A DNA stretch of 23,289 nucleotides from Anaerolineae bacterium (GTDB lineage: Bacteria; Chloroflexota; Anaerolineae; Anaerolineales; Villigracilaceae): contig JAFLCF010000052.1 in NCBI GenBank assembly GCA_017303735.1, forward strand, positions 1 to 23,289, in the 5' to 3' direction. Position numbers and translations under genes: made by a program. Shown here one piece after another: positions 13,748-20,931 of this stretch. How positions within the stretch are numbered: position 1 is the first letter of the stretch; each line of letters opens with the position of its first letter. The notes below the pieces were generated by a model. That model searched no databases and was not told the DNA's origin. It worked only from the letters and a program-made list of their open reading frames with translations.

Positions 13748-16451
13748 ACTTCAGCTGCGCCTTGATCTTCTCAGCAGTGTCTTTATACGCGGCTAACTTA
13801 TCTTTTTCTTTCTGCACCAGCGCGGGCGGAGCTTTTTGGGCGAAGTCTCCGTTGAGCAGATTCTCCAAACGCTGAATGTGAGACTCAGCTTCCTTGAGTT
13901 CTTTTTCGAGGCGGGTCTTTTCGCTGGCGAGATCAACCATGCCTGCGAGGGGAAGGTAGATTTCCACAGATCCAACCACGAGGGCGGCGGAGTCGGCGGG
14001 TTTCTCTTTGAGTGAGGAGTGAATCGTGAATAGTGAATGGTCAAGTCCGGCGAGGGAGGCGATCACTTTCGACTGTTCCTTCAAAAGATTCTCTTTCGCT
14101 CCGGCAGAGATGGATGCAGCAATCTTCTTGGAGGGTGCCACATTCTTTTCGGCACGCAGGTTGCGAATGGAGCGGACAATTTCCTGAATCAACTCAAAGT
14201 CGGCGATCTTGTCGGCTTCCCAGCCTTCGGGGTTACGCGGCTCGGGCCACTTGGCAACGATAAGCGCATCGGGCCAGTCTTTGGCGAGGTTGGCGATCGG
14301 CGATTCACGCACCGCGCTGTGAAGGTGTCCCCACACTTCTTCGGTGATGAAGGGGGTGAAAGGATGCAAAAGTCTGAGCGTGGTGTCTAACACACGTGCC
14401 AGGGTTGCTACCGTCTGCGTTTTTAGTTCGTCATTCTTCATCTGCTCTTTGGCAATTTCCACATACCAATCGGCAAAGTCTGACCATAAAAAGTCGTAGA
14501 TCTGCTGACCGGCTTGCCCGTATTGGAAATTCTGGAACTGGCGCTCCACATCGCGGATGAGGTTTTGGAGTTTTGCCCAAATCCATGAATCGGCAAGAGT
14601 GTAATTTGGTACATTGGTAGATTGGTCGCTTGTTCCCAATTTACCGTTTTCCAATGTGCCAATTCCCGAAATCACAAACCGCCCGGCATTCCAAACCTTG
14701 TTGGCGAAGTTGCGATTGGCTTCCACTTTCTTCACCGAGAGATTCATGTCGTTGCCGGGTGTGGCGCCCACCAAAAGCGTGAAGCGCAATGCATCGGTGC
14801 CGAGTTCATCCATCACGGTCAGCGGGTCGATCACGTTGCCATAGGTCTTGGACATTTTTCGTCCATGCTCGTCGCGGATGAGTCCATGCAGATACACAGT
14901 GTGAAACGGAGCCACGCCGGTGTATTCAAGTCCGCTCATGATCATGCGTGCCACCCAGAAGAACAAAATGTCGTAGCCCGTTTCCATGTAGGAGGTGGGG
15001 TAAAAGTATTTGAGGTCGGGCGTTTCATCGGGCCATCCAAGTGTAGAGAAGGGCCATAAGCCAGACGAGAACCATGTATCGAGCACGTCGTCGTCTTGAT
15101 GAATATCTTTCGAACCGCAGGTTGCGCATTGGGTCGGGTCTTCACGCGTGCAGGTCATGTGCCCATCGGGGCAATACCAAACCGGAATGCGATGCCCCCA
15201 CCACAACTGACGGCTGATACACCAATCCTTGATGTTATCTAGCCAGTTGAAATAGGTTTTCTCAAAGCGCTCGGGCACGATCTTGATGCGACCATCTTTC
15301 ACCGCATCGAGCCCGGCATTCGCCATCGATTCGATTTTCACGAACCACTGCTCAGAGATCATCGGCTCGACGATCTCACCGCCGCGTTGCGAGCGGGGGA
15401 TGGTGGTACGGTAGGGTTCGGTTTTGATGACGAGCCCCGCCTCTTTCATATCCGCCCAGAGTTGTTTCCTCGCCTCGAAGCGATCCAAGCCCTGATATTT
15501 TCCGCCATTCTCGTTCACCTTGGCTTCTTTATCCAACATCGAGATCATGGGCAGGTTATGTTTTTGCGCGATGGCATAATCGTTCGGGTCGTGCGCCGGG
15601 GTGATCTTCAATGCACCGGTTCCGAATTCCATGCTGACGTATTCATCGCCAATGATGGGAATCTCACGTCCGAGCATGGGCACGATGGCAGTCTTGCCGA
15701 TGAATTTCTTGAAGCGTTCATCTTCCGGGTGGACCGCCACAGCCGTATCGCCCAAGATCGTTTCAGGGCGGATGGTCGCCACAGGGATGAAGTCATTAGA
15801 ATCCTTCACCATGTATTTGAAGTAATACAACGAAGCATCTTCCTCGGAGTATTCCACTTCGAGGTCAGACACGGCAGTTTTGAGTCCCGGTGACCAGTTA
15901 ATGAGACGTGGTCCACGATAGATCATGCCCTTCTCATACAGGCGCACAAAAGCCTCACGGACAGCACGACTCAGTCCCTCATCCAGTGTGAAGCGTTCTC
16001 GATCCCAATCACAAGAAGCGCCGAGGCGTCGAATCTGCGTGGTGATGAGTCCGCCGTATTTTTTCTTCCAAGCCCAGGTGCGCTCGATGAATTTTTCGCG
16101 CCCATATTCTTCACGTGTGATCTCTTCGGTTCGGAGCAGGTCGCGTTCCACCATTAACTGTGTGGCAATACCGGCGTGGTCGGTGCCAGGCACCCAAAGC
16201 GCGGAGTAGCCTTTCATGCGGTGATAACGGATCATCAGATCTTCCACGCTGACGAACATGGCATGACCGAGGTGCAGTTCACCTGTCACGTTGGGCGGTG
16301 GGATGGCAATGACGAACGGCTTGACGTTCGGGTCGAAGTCGGCATTGTTTGGGTCGTTATGTGGTTTGAAGTATTTGCCCGCTTCCCACATCGCATAAAT
16401 GCGCGGCTCAGTGGATTTGAAGTCGTAGGCTTTGGGTAGTTCTTTTGTCAT
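13746..16451 (-). CDS. valS: valyl-tRNA synthetase
   Basis: This class Ia synthetase of 901 residues charges tRNA-Val. It has the HLGH signature at 60-63 after PPPNVTGE, an editing (CP1) domain in the middle, the KMSKT loop at 532-536, an anticodon-binding region, and a C-terminal coiled-coil arm ending EKIKAQLK. The start is ATG 16451, with GGAG just upstream; the frame is open 27 codons further but only through repeat DNA. Two segments look foreign: residues about 595-616 (ENGKLGTSDQSTNV region) and about 805-814 (SLFTIHSSL region). Both are encoded by 7- or 8-nt repeat arrays and lie where ValRS proteins vary in length. Expression is controlled by a T-box leader. Confidence 0.97.
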   Translation of the reverse strand: MTKELPKAYDFKSTEPRIYAMWEAGKYFKPHNDPNNADFDPNVKPFVIAIPPPNVTGELHLGHAMFVSVEDLMIRYHRMKGYSALWVPGTDHAGIATQLMVERDLLRTEEITREEYGREKFIERTWAWKKKYGGLITTQIRRLGASCDWDRERFTLDEGLSRAVREAFVRLYEKGMIYRGPRLINWSPGLKTAVSDLEVEYSEEDASLYYFKYMVKDSNDFIPVATIRPETILGDTAVAVHPEDERFKKFIGKTAIVPMLGREIPIIGDEYVSMEFGTGALKITPAHDPNDYAIAQKHNLPMISMLDKEAKVNENGGKYQGLDRFEARKQLWADMKEAGLVIKTEPYRTTIPRSQRGGEIVEPMISEQWFVKIESMANAGLDAVKDGRIKIVPERFEKTYFNWLDNIKDWCISRQLWWGHRIPVWYCPDGHMTCTREDPTQCATCGSKDIHQDDDVLDTWFSSGLWPFSTLGWPDETPDLKYFYPTSYMETGYDILFFWVARMIMSGLEYTGVAPFHTVYLHGLIRDEHGRKMSKTYGNVIDPLTVMDELGTDALRFTLLVGATPGNDMNLSVKKVEANRNFANKVWNAGRFVISGIGTLENGKLGTSDQSTNVPNYTLADSWIWAKLQNLIRDVERQFQNFQYGQAGQQIYDFLWSDFADWYVEIAKEQMKNDELKTQTVATLARVLDTTLRLLHPFTPFITEEVWGHLHSAVRESPIANLAKDWPDALIVAKWPEPRNPEGWEADKIADFELIQEIVRSIRNLRAEKNVAPSKKIAASISAGAKENLLKEQSKVIASLAGLDHSLFTIHSSLKEKPADSAALVVGSVEIYLPLAGMVDLASEKTRLEKELKEAESHIQRLENLLNGDFAQKAPPALVQKEKDKLAAYKDTAEKIKAQLK
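14012..14039. repeat. heptamer array inside valS
   Basis: Four 7-nt units of the form GTGANNN follow one another on the plus strand (14012, 14019, 14026, 14033). They code on the minus strand for the HSLFTIHSSL stretch of ValRS. The unit matches the heptamers at 8542-8562. Confidence 0.8.
14604..14667. repeat. octamer array with inverted halves inside valS
   Basis: Three 8-nt units of the type NATTGGTN (14604-14627) are followed by reverse-oriented CCAAT-containing units to 14667. The two halves can pair imperfectly. They code for the ENGKLGTSDQSTNVPN region of ValRS. Confidence 0.65.
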
Positions 16452-16461
16452 TCTTGCTCCT

Positions 16462-16532
16462 TCGGTGCTCGATATTCGATAATTCGATATTCGGTAGCCG
16501 AATTTCGAAGTTCGAAGTTCGAATATCGGCAC
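16462..16532. repeat. heptamer array between T-box and valS
   Basis: Ten 7-nt units of the form YCGRNNN follow each other with one extra T at 16483, for example TCGATAT, TCGGTAG, TCGAAGT twice, TCGAATA and TCGGCAC. The array ends 10 nt upstream of the valS ATG and leaves only the ribosome site between. Confidence 0.8.
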
Positions 16533-16534
16533 TT

Positions 16535-16795
16535 AAAATAAAAACGCTCCGTCCATATAGAGGACGAAGCGCATGCTCCGCGGTACCACCTCGGTTTCCC
16601 GCAAATTGCGGGACACTCATTCGCTGACAACCATCAGCTTTTGCTGTAACGGGCAATCCCGTGGCGGTCTAGTGACCAGTAAATTGGCTTTCTTCGCCAG
16701 TAGGTTCAGACGACTTCGGCGCTGTTTACCTGTGGAGACTTCCACCTTGCATCTCCTTCTCTATCAGGGAACCTTGCGCGTACTACTTCTGAATG
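16535..16795 (-). promoter_or_regulatory. T-box riboswitch for valS
   Basis: On the minus strand the T-box sequence GAGGTGGTACCGCGGA (16593-16578) is unmistakable. It is followed by a terminator stem (16545-16554 with 16562-16571) and a T-rich tail. Upstream there is room for Stem I with an AGAGAAGGAGA motif near its 5' end, and a GUC (Val) that could be the specifier. The leader senses uncharged tRNA-Val and switches between terminator and antiterminator. The specifier is a guess; the T-box is not. Confidence 0.93.
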
Positions 16796-16801
16796 GTTGG
16801 G

Positions 16802-16830
16802 ATTATATGCGGGAGATAGGGATGCGTCAA
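16802..16830 (-). promoter_or_regulatory. valS promoter
   Basis: TTGACG (16830-16825) and TATAAT (16807-16802) are 17 nt apart on the minus strand. Transcription would start near 16795, at the 5' end of the T-box leader. Confidence 0.85.
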
Positions 16831-16915
16831 GAAGTGGAAAAAGTAACAAATGACGTGATGATTGCTCCTGTTTGCGATGCTATACTTGTCTTATCCCACT
16901 TCAAGGATTCTCCAT

Positions 16916-17677
16916 ATGCTCACACCTCTCGACTATATCATTGCTGCACTCGCCGCGCTTGCCGCAGGGGGAATTAACGCCCTCGCTGGTGGCGGGACGC
17001 TTATTACTTTTCCTGTACTGACATTTCTCGGCATTCCGGCGGTTTCTGCCAATGTGACCAACACGGTCGCACTTTGTCCTGGCTATTTTGGCGGCACCCT
17101 CGCGCAGAAGAATGATCTGAAAGACCAGACCAAACGTTTGTGGCTGCTTATGCCAGCAAGTATTCTCGGTGGCATCCTTGGCGGATTTTTGTTGTTGCAA
17201 ACCGGTGAAAAATTATTCAAAGACCTCGTGCCGTATTTGATTCTCCTGGCATGTCTTTTGCTTGCCGTGCAAGACCCGGTCCGTGCCTGGCTTGTCAAAA
17301 GGATAGGTGAGCATCAGGGTGCGAATCTCGAAAAGTTGACCTGGCTGCCGGTGGGACTCGCTTCGATCTACGGCGGATATTTTGGCGCAGGCTTGAGCGT
17401 GATAGTCCTCTCGGCTCTCGGCTTGACCTTGGAAGATTCGCTGACCCGTTTGAATGCGCTCAAGCAGGCGGTGGGATTTGCCGTCAATGTGGCGGCGGCG
17501 GTGTTCTTCCTGTTTTCGGGTCAGGTGGTTTGGTCTATTGCGCTGGTGATGGCAGTGGGGGCGCTCATCGGCGGCAACTTGGGCGGACGGCTGGCGGGCA
17601 AAATCAAACCGTCCACGCTGCGGTGGACGGTGGTGACGATCGGTGTGATCGTGGCGATCATTTATTTTGTGAGGTAG
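16916..17677 (+). CDS. TauE/SafE family membrane permease
   Basis: The 253-residue protein has about seven to eight hydrophobic segments and opens with the family pattern [22 protein letters not shown], followed by [17 protein letters not shown]. The second half repeats the fold, with [20 protein letters not shown]. TauE/SafE proteins are proposed exporters of sulfite, sulfoacetate or related organic anions; the substrate here cannot be told. ATG 16916 is chosen because AAGGA lies at 16903-16907; the longer open frame has no ribosome site. A possible -10 (TATACT, 16881-16886) is upstream. Divergent from valS. Confidence 0.88.
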   Translation: MLTPLDYIIAALAALAAGGINALAGGGTLITFPVLTFLGIPAVSANVTNTVALCPGYFGGTLAQKNDLKDQTKRLWLLMPASILGGILGGFLLLQTGEKLFKDLVPYLILLACLLLAVQDPVRAWLVKRIGEHQGANLEKLTWLPVGLASIYGGYFGAGLSVIVLSALGLTLEDSLTRLNALKQAVGFAVNVAAAVFFLFSGQVVWSIALVMAVGALIGGNLGGRLAGKIKPSTLRWTVVTIGVIVAIIYFVR

Positions 17678-17792
17678 AAGCTACTATAAGATGCGGTATA
17701 GTGTGAGAAATTTCTTTAGGGAACAATTACATTAAGAAGTAATCTGCGTGTAGTCAAAATTATTAGTATTTAATTCATTTTTCTAAAAACCC

Positions 17793-17820
17793 TTGACTAA
17801 CTTGCAGGTTGCAATATAAT
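17793..17820 (+). promoter_or_regulatory. promoter of the type III TA cassette
   Basis: TTGACT (17793-17798) and TATAAT (17815-17820) are separated by 16 nt. Transcription would start near 17827, eleven bases before the first antitoxin repeat, as expected for a repeat-RNA antitoxin precursor. Confidence 0.85.
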
Positions 17821-17826
17821 GATGTG

Positions 17827-17966
17827 GAAAGAAATTTTTGTTGCTACTCGATATGCAACTAAAACAAAGTCGAGCCCAAATACTTGTTGCTACTCGATAT
17901 GCAACTAAAACAAGGTCGAGTTCAAGTTTTGTAAAGGCTCTATCTTGTTTAAGATAGAGCCTTTAC
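17827..17966 (+). ncRNA. putative type III antitoxin RNA (CptI-like), two repeats plus hairpin
   Basis: Two 37-bp repeats, 17838-17874 and 17884-17920, differ at one base and are separated by 9 nt, giving a 46-nt period. Each contains GTTGC and GCAAC arms around TACTCGATAT, so each can fold. They lie between a strong promoter and a perfect 16-bp hairpin (17931-17946 with 17951-17966) that lacks a good T-run and would allow partial read-through into the toxin. Known type III antitoxins are short tandem repeats placed like this; CptI has repeats of about 45 nt in about two copies. Processing sites are not identified. Confidence 0.75.
17931..17966 (+). terminator. 16-bp hairpin between repeat RNA and toxin gene
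   Basis: Perfect 16-bp stem with loop GTTT. It is followed by TTAAGGG rather than a T-run, so leaky termination or an RNA-processing role is likely. It separates antitoxin RNA from toxin mRNA as in other type III systems. Confidence 0.75.
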
Positions 17967-17982
17967 TTAAGGGAGAGATAAA

Positions 17983-18462
17983 ATGGATTTAGGACATTTT
18001 TATTTTTTACAAGATAAGTTCTTTGTGGATTTTGATGACCCTACATTAATGCGAAACAAAGAGGGCTATAGGCAAGGTAGACCTTGTTTTTATGCATTTA
18101 TGGACGTTTCAAATCAAATTTATTGGATGATTCCAGTTTCATCACAAGTTGAAAAATACAGACGATTTTATCAAAATAGAATTACAAGATATGGAAGATG
18201 TGACAATATTGTTTTTGGAGAATTATTAGGATATGAGAGGGCATTTCTTATTCAAAATATGTTTCCAACGACCTCAAATTATATAGATAGTGAATATACT
18301 CATTCTACTGCAAATGTGCCAGTAAGGTTGGACGGTGCTTTTGAAAAAATATTAGTACAAAAAGCAAAAAAAGTATTAGCTTTAACAAGACAGGGTGTAA
18401 AGTTAGTTTATCCAGACATACTTATGATCGAACAAAATTTAATTAATAGAAGTGTTGAGTAA
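17983..18462 (+). CDS. type III toxin-antitoxin toxin, CptN-like endoribonuclease
   Basis: The 159-residue protein fits my recollection of the CptN/ToxN-AbiQ superfamily. The stretch GRPCFYAFMDV, then IYWMIPVSSQVEKYRRFYQN, GRCDNIVFGELLG, AFLIQNMFPTTSNYI and a final KLVYPDILMIE reproduces the order of conserved blocks in CptIN-family toxins. These are small RNases that cut RNA and are held inactive by binding their repeat RNA. Length is typical. GGGAG at 17971-17975 precedes the ATG. Codons are markedly AT-rich compared with flanking genes, a sign of transfer. No other protein gene belongs to the cassette; neighbours are a permease and the convergent btuD. The family call rests on motif memory, not an alignment. 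Confidence 0.78.
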   Translation: MDLGHFYFLQDKFFVDFDDPTLMRNKEGYRQGRPCFYAFMDVSNQIYWMIPVSSQVEKYRRFYQNRITRYGRCDNIVFGELLGYERAFLIQNMFPTTSNYIDSEYTHSTANVPVRLDGAFEKILVQKAKKVLALTRQGVKLVYPDILMIEQNLINRSVE

Positions 18463-18503
18463 GTTAATAAACATATATTGATTGTAGAATATCGGACTAA
18501 TAG

Positions 18504-19268
18504 TTATTTTGGTAAAACTAGTGGAGTATCCATGAATGGATGCTCCACTACATTTACCGGTAAACAATAGGCATTGGATATTTTTTCGGAGGTGAGCACT
18601 TCGCGTGGGGTACCGATAGCGTTTAATCGTCCACCGACCAATAGAGCAACTCTGTCTGCATAACGGGCGGCGAGGTTGAGGTCGTGTAACGCAATTAGCA
18701 CAGCAAGGTTTTCTTTATGCGCCAACTCGCGAATTAATTCGAGAAGGCTGACTTGATATTGCAGGTCTAAATGCGAGGTCGGTTCATCGAGCAGGAGAAT
18801 GGGTGTGGATTGACACAAGGCTCGGGCGAGCAAGATGCGTTGCGCCTCGCCGCCAGAGAGTTCGCCCACGCGGCGGTCGATAAAGCTTAAGGCGTTGACT
18901 CGAGTCAGGGCATCGCGCACCAGTTCCTCGTCATGTGTAGAGGCGTTGCCGAGAAAACCAAGGTAGGGCGTGCGTCCCATCAAGACCGTTTCCCACACGG
19001 TAAATGCGGGCGGAAGTGAGATCGCCTGCGGCACAACAGCAATGTACTTCGCGCGCTGCAACGGGTCGAGCGAATGGAAGTCGTCGCCGTTGGTGCGGAC
19101 CGAACCTGTGGATGGAAGCACTCCGCTGGCGGCGCGAATGATGGTGGATTTGCCTGCGCCGTTCGGACCGATCAACGCAAGCACCTCGCCGTTCTTAACG
19201 TCGAACGAGACATCATGCAACACTTGATGTCCGTGATACGAGGCGGAGAGGTTTTGAATCTTTAACAT
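18504..19268 (-). CDS. btuD: cobalamin-type ABC transporter ATPase
   Basis: The 254-residue ATPase of the FecE/BtuD family has Walker A GPNGAGKST, signature LSGGEAQR, Walker B ILLLDEPTSHLD and the switch histidine in ALHDLN. It powers import through the FecCD-type permease encoded upstream. It is the last gene of the operon and is separated from the acetyltransferase gene by a GTAGGGG repeat element, with AGGA of the ribosome site directly after that element. The final residues (VEHPFMDTPLV) are encoded by a 15-bp inverted repeat, 18519-18550, so the natural C-terminus may have been replaced. B12 as substrate is inferred from the riboswitch. Confidence 0.9.
   Translation of the reverse strand: MLKIQNLSASYHGHQVLHDVSFDVKNGEVLALIGPNGAGKSTIIRAASGVLPSTGSVRTNGDDFHSLDPLQRAKYIAVVPQAISLPPAFTVWETVLMGRTPYLGFLGNASTHDEELVRDALTRVNALSFIDRRVGELSGGEAQRILLARALCQSTPILLLDEPTSHLDLQYQVSLLELIRELAHKENLAVLIALHDLNLAARYADRVALLVGGRLNAIGTPREVLTSEKISNAYCLPVNVVEHPFMDTPLVLPK
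18519..18550. repeat. 15-bp inverted repeat in the 3' end of btuD
   Basis: Arms 18519-18533 and 18536-18550 pair with one G-T and a two-base loop (TAGTGGAG...CTCCACTA ends). It lies inside the last codons of btuD. Confidence 0.85.
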
Positions 19269-19277
19269 GTTTTTCCT

Positions 19278-19329
19278 GTAGGGGCGGGGTCTTCCCGCCC
19301 AAAGACGGGCGAGAGGACCTCACCCTTAC
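19278..19329. repeat. GTAGGG...CCCTAC repeat element, copy 2
   Basis: GTAGGGGCGGGG opens it, GGGCGAGAGGACCTC is identical to copy 1, and it closes with a degenerate CACCCTTAC. It fills the gap upstream of btuD. Confidence 0.8.
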
Positions 19330-19331
19330 GA

Positions 19332-19859
19332 TCAGAAGATCAAATACCAGAATAGTGCAGTTTCATTCGGCTTGAAATTTTTCAACGTGTATTGATCGAA
19401 GCCGCCGAGGATGAATCCACACGAGTCGTATAACTTACATGCGGCGACGTTATCATCCTGCGTTTCAAGCATGATGCCGGGAAAGCGCTTCTCAATCGAC
19501 CATTGAATGGCAGCCTCCATCAGAGCTTTTCCTACGCCGAGACCTCTGAACTGCGGGCTGACGATCACGTCGTCGATGTAAGCATAGCCGTTCCACCATG
19601 AGATGATCTTGATCTGCCCGGCGAGTTTGCCATCCACTTCGGCAAGGAAGATAACTTTATCTTCGCTATTGATAAAGGTGACGGGATCCACTTCATCAAT
19701 GGGGATCTCTTTTTCATACGGCTCTACAGGCGTAACTGCCCAGTTGATTTTATTCCCGACCATATCGAGCACGATCTTGGATGAGACCGTAAACTTACGG
19801 TCGAATTGATTGAAGAGATGCAAATTGTTCTGCGTGAGTGTTTGAATGACAGCTTTCAT
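19332..19859 (-). CDS. GNAT acetyltransferase resembling streptothricin acetyltransferase
   Basis: The 175-residue GNAT protein carries YAYIDDVIVSPQFRGLGVGK with the acetyl-CoA loop, then PGIMLETQDDNVAACKLYD, CGFILGGFDQY and a final ALFWYLIF. This order closely follows SatA/Sat4-type streptothricin N-acetyltransferases, which inactivate the antibiotic by acetylating its beta-lysine. A different amine substrate is equally possible. Its ATG (19859) abuts the btuC stop with no gap, so it is translationally coupled to btuC and under the B12 riboswitch, which is an unexpected place for a resistance-type enzyme. It splits btuC from btuD. Confidence 0.82.
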   Translation of the reverse strand: MKAVIQTLTQNNLHLFNQFDRKFTVSSKIVLDMVGNKINWAVTPVEPYEKEIPIDEVDPVTFINSEDKVIFLAEVDGKLAGQIKIISWWNGYAYIDDVIVSPQFRGLGVGKALMEAAIQWSIEKRFPGIMLETQDDNVAACKLYDSCGFILGGFDQYTLKNFKPNETALFWYLIF

Positions 19860-20852
19860 TTACCAATATCCTTGATTTTTAACGCGGCGCAACACCCACA
19901 AAAAGAACGGTGCGCCAGCCAGTGCTGTGATGATGCCCACGGGAATCTCTTGCGGGGCGAGCACGATCCGTGCAAGAATATCAGAGAGCAGCAGGGCAGA
20001 GGCACCGCTGATGATCGAGAGCGGGATGAGACGACGATAGTCCGCGCCGAACCACAGGCGCATGATATGCGGCACGACTAAGCCGATAAAGCCAATAATG
20101 CCAGAGAAGGCAACTGCCGCCGCCGTTGCTAGTGACGATGCGATGAGCAGGATCGTTTTCGTGCGAGTGACATTTACACCCATTTGTTGCGCCTGGTCAT
20201 CGCCGAATTGCAAGAGATTGAGCCGATACCCAAAGAAGACGAGAATCCCCAACCCGATCACAAGATAGGGTAGCATGGCAAGGATGGCCGTCCACCCGGC
20301 TTGGCTGGCTCCGCCGAGCAGCCAACCCAATGCGCGTCGCACTTCACTGGTGGAGCGCAGCATGAGGAAGGATGTCAGCGAAGTGGCAAAAGAGGAGAAA
20401 GCAACCCCAGCAAGAATTAGATTTGTAGTGGGGACAGTCTGCCCGACGCGGGCAAGAAAATAAACGATAAAGACAGTTAGCAAAGCAGAGATAAATGCGG
20501 CAGCGGGAATTGCCATCAGTCCCCAAAATGAATAGGGCCACTGAATCGACATGGCAATGACCGCACCTAACCCAGCCCCCGATGCCACGCCGATAAGGAA
20601 TGGGTCTGCGAGTGGATTGCGGAACAAGCCTTGGTACGATGCGCCGCTTCCGCTAAGGGCAGCGCCGGTTAGGGCAATCAGCACCGTGCGCGGTAAGCGG
20701 ATGTTCCAAATGATGAAGGTAAATTTTTCTTCGCCGACTCCGCGCAGAATCTTCCACATCTCGGCTGGAGAGATGAAGACAGAGCCAATGGCAAGGCTGA
20801 GCACAATGGCGAATAGAAGAAAGAGGATAGAGGAAAGAAAAGGCTTTTTCAT
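19860..20852 (-). CDS. btuC: cobalamin-type ABC transporter permease
   Basis: The 330-residue FecCD/BtuC permease has nine to ten hydrophobic segments. Family features are GSGASYQGLFRNPLADPFLIG near residues 65-90, GWLLGGASQAGW, and the C-terminal cytoplasmic motif with GFIGLVVPHIMRLWFGADYRRLIP followed by LSDILARI. It forms the channel for cobalamin or a related corrinoid, with btuF and btuD. A GTAGGGG element ends four bases before the ATG and no Shine-Dalgarno sequence is visible. Its TAA directly abuts the acetyltransferase ATG. Confidence 0.92.
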   Translation of the reverse strand: MKKPFLSSILFLLFAIVLSLAIGSVFISPAEMWKILRGVGEEKFTFIIWNIRLPRTVLIALTGAALSGSGASYQGLFRNPLADPFLIGVASGAGLGAVIAMSIQWPYSFWGLMAIPAAAFISALLTVFIVYFLARVGQTVPTTNLILAGVAFSSFATSLTSFLMLRSTSEVRRALGWLLGGASQAGWTAILAMLPYLVIGLGILVFFGYRLNLLQFGDDQAQQMGVNVTRTKTILLIASSLATAAAVAFSGIIGFIGLVVPHIMRLWFGADYRRLIPLSIISGASALLLSDILARIVLAPQEIPVGIITALAGAPFFLWVLRRVKNQGYW

Positions 20853-20855
20853 GGT

Positions 20856-20931
20856 GTAGGGGCGGATCTTGCATCCGCCCCTTTTGTATTAATAAACAAG
20901 ATAATAGGATAACCGCGAGGGTTATCCCTAC
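20856..20931. repeat. GTAGGG...CCCTAC repeat element, copy 3
   Basis: It starts GTAGGGGCGGAT with a 9-bp hairpin (20859-20867 with 20873-20881) and ends with a second hairpin (20907-20914 with 20920-20927) and CCCTAC. It has the same two-hairpin layout as copies 1 and 2. It spans the btuF-btuC gap and overlaps the btuF stop. Confidence 0.8.

Noticed and set aside
16452..16532. 27-codon N-terminal extension of ValRS
   Set aside because: It is encoded entirely by heptamer repeats; GGAG sits right before ATG 16451, where homology to ValRS begins.
16445..16630. 60-residue open frames on both strands upstream of valS
   Set aside because: They run across the heptamer array and the T-box terminator, which explain the sequence.
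17838..17920. CRISPR array
   Set aside because: Only two repeats with a 9-nt spacer, no cas genes, and a promoter, hairpin and toxin gene layout that fits a type III antitoxin much better.
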